Positions 30,347 through 31,411 of a stretch of DNA of 31,411 nt are shown piece after piece. Position 1 is the first letter of the stretch. The number at the start of each line of letters is the position of its first letter. Below the pieces are notes generated by a model that worked only from the letters and a program-made list of their open reading frames with translations, did no database searches and had not been told where the DNA came from. Origin of the DNA: RGIG4074 sp964459165 (GTDB lineage: Bacteria; Bacillota; Clostridia; Christensenellales; Borkfalkiaceae); the NCBI GenBank assembly GCA_964459165.1, contig CAYWKM010000017.1, forward strand, positions 1-31,411. Direction: 5' to 3'. The position numbers were made by a program, and so were the translations under genes.

Positions 30347-30378
30347 TTGACGGTGTGACTCAATCGGGGAGAAGAAGG

Positions 30379-30819
30379 ATGCAGTCGAAAGAAGAAATAT
30401 ATGATTTATTAAAGCGGTTTACCGAAAATATGCCGCGCAAGCTGATGACGAAAATGGGAAAATCCAATATCGGAATCGGGATGGCTCTTTGTTACCTCAA
30501 GGAAGTCGGACGTCCCGTATCGGCGGGTGAAATCAGCCGTCATATGAATGTGAGTACGGCAAGAGTGGCGGTGATTCTGCGCACCATGTCCGAAAAGGGG
30601 TTGATTGTAAAGAGCGTTGACGCTTCCGACGCGAGAAAGGTCTGCGTCGGCTTGTCGGAAGCGGGATGGGAGCGCTATCGTCGGATGACGGACGAGCTTG
30701 TCGGGTTTATGGCGGAGATTGTCGAACGAGTGGGAACGGAACGGATGGAGTTGTTTCTTCAAATCGCGAGCGAAATCAACGCCGTTGTAACGACAAAGAT
30801 CGCGGAAAAAGAAGAATAA
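30379..30819 (+). CDS. MarR-family transcriptional regulator
   Basis: 146 residues. Central winged helix-turn-helix: PVSAGEISRHMNVSTARV (HTH), then ILRTMSEKGLIVKSV and the wing DASDARKVCVGLSEAG, the usual MarR D-x-R wing. Terminal helices form the dimer interface. ATG 30379 (GGGGAGAAGAAGG upstream) is preferred over GTG 30355, which has no ribosome site. First gene of a probable three-gene operon with a TerB-like protein and an ABC exporter, the usual setting for a ligand-sensing MarR repressor of a drug exporter. Confidence 0.9.
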   Translation: MQSKEEIYDLLKRFTENMPRKLMTKMGKSNIGIGMALCYLKEVGRPVSAGEISRHMNVSTARVAVILRTMSEKGLIVKSVDASDARKVCVGLSEAGWERYRRMTDELVGFMAEIVERVGTERMELFLQIASEINAVVTTKIAEKEE

Positions 30820-30849
30820 TACGGCAGTATTATTTTTTTAGCATAAAAT

Positions 30850-30862
30850 CTAATAGTATTAG
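30850..30862 (+). other. Small inverted repeat at the ribosome site of the TerB-like gene
   Basis: CTAATA-G-TATTAG directly before AGGAGAAAGG. The stem is weak (AT-rich) and may only modestly affect translation. Confidence 0.3.
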
Positions 30863-30872
30863 GAGAAAGGCA

Positions 30873-31325
30873 ATGAAAGAATTTAACAGGCTGTGCAAAG
30901 AATTCGAGGAGATGGATTCCTCAACCTATTCCGCAATTCTTGCGGAAAAATCGAAAAAAATTATTCCTGCGCTCTGCGCCGTCACGGAGGACGGAGAGGA
31001 GGGATTGTCGCTTTTCGCGACCTTTATCGTCGGCGCGGTGGTTTCGGACGGAGAGCTTTCCATAGAAGAATTCGCGCTTACGTTTCCGCTGTTCAAGGCG
31101 TTTTTCGGCGAGGAAATTTCCTATAAGGATTGCGACGATATCGTGCGGAAGATGCGCGGCGATCGCAGGCAGCTCAAAAGATATGTCGACGATATCGTCG
31201 ACGCTTTCGGACAGTTATCCGAAGAGCTGAAAAACGATATCGTGCTCGTTTGTCTGATGATTTGCGCGGTCGACGGAAAGGTGTCGGCTCAAGAAAAGAG
31301 CTGGATTAAAAAATTATTGAAATGA
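30873..31325 (+). CDS. TerB-like (tellurite-resistance/DjlA-type helical) domain protein
   Basis: 150 residues, all helical, no membrane segment. Two DG-x-(L/V)-S-x-x-E motifs, D59-G60 to E65 (DGELSIEEF) and D134-G135 to E141 (DGKVSAQEK), are typical of TerB-type domains, which may bind a metal. AGGAGAAAGG precedes ATG 30873. It lies 53 bp after the MarR gene and 18 bp before the next start, so it is co-transcribed. Its link to an exporter is unclear; TerB domains occur in membrane-stress contexts. Confidence 0.65.
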   Translation: MKEFNRLCKEFEEMDSSTYSAILAEKSKKIIPALCAVTEDGEEGLSLFATFIVGAVVSDGELSIEEFALTFPLFKAFFGEEISYKDCDDIVRKMRGDRRQLKRYVDDIVDAFGQLSEELKNDIVLVCLMICAVDGKVSAQEKSWIKKLLK

Positions 31326-31343
31326 CCGGAAGGAGCTTTTAAA

Positions 31344-31411
31344 TTGGGTAAAATTCTGAAATATTTGAAGCGTCGGGATTGGATCCGAATGCTTCTCTGC
31401 GTAGGGTTGAT
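31344..31411 (+). CDS. Start of a probable ABC exporter (permease/ATPase), cut by the window end
   Basis: Only 22 codons are visible from TTG 31344 (AAGGAG nine bases upstream): MGKILKYLKRRDWIRMLLCV and on. This basic start followed by a hydrophobic helix is typical of fused membrane-ATPase exporters of the MdlB/BmrA type encoded behind MarR genes. The identity is inferred from this short stretch and the context. Confidence 0.55.
   Translation, partial: MGKILKYLKRRDWIRMLLCVGL

Overview
The window looks like chromosomal DNA of a Bacillota (Clostridia-type) bacterium of medium GC. The evidence is strong AGGAGG-type ribosome binding sites, frequent GTG/TTG starts, and many sigma-A promoters of the TTGACA-17-TATAAT type. 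Gene families typical of the group are present: a FeoB-associated Cys-rich peptide, a YwaF-like membrane protein and SbcCD. I cannot place it more precisely from sequence alone. No rRNA, tRNA, CRISPR array, transposase or integrase was recognised.

Layout. (1) 43-3823: a plasmid-like maintenance module on the minus strand. It holds a Rep-like protein, about 500 bp of T-rich DNA with ten same-orientation TGTTTAT motifs, a ribbon-helix-helix protein and a type Ib ParA. (2) 3908-6473: a TRIC/YadS-type membrane protein converging on cardiolipin synthase. (3) 6474-7066: an intergenic region with ~48-bp direct repeats, AT palindromes and a consensus promoter, leading into a DnaB-like helicase; then a Wzz-like chain-length protein. 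(4) 10270-13490: the iron operon feoA-feoA-feoB plus a Cys-rich peptide. (5) 13532-16470: an M16C (PreP-like) metalloprotease. (6) 16625-23327: the F1Fo ATP synthase operon, atpB-E-F-A-G-D-C. (7) 23517-24653 (minus): a YwaF-like membrane protein, divergent from sbcD-sbcC (24841-28667), then a GnT-I-like glycosyltransferase. (8) 30315-31411: a MarR regulator, a TerB-like protein and the start of a probable ABC exporter.

The most interesting part is the ATP synthase. No separate delta gene (atpH) lies between atpF and atpA. Instead atpA encodes 587 residues. Its first ~80 residues match the C-terminal (b-binding) domain of delta and are joined directly to a full-length alpha subunit, while the delta N-terminal domain is not found. 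In the same operon the c subunit carries a signal-peptide-like helix and a very acidic linker ahead of the normal two-helix proteolipid. Together these suggest an ATP synthase with an altered peripheral-stalk connection and a modified rotor ring.

Second in interest is the Rep/ParA/RHH module with its repeat array, which reads as an integrated or domesticated plasmid-type replication and partition locus.
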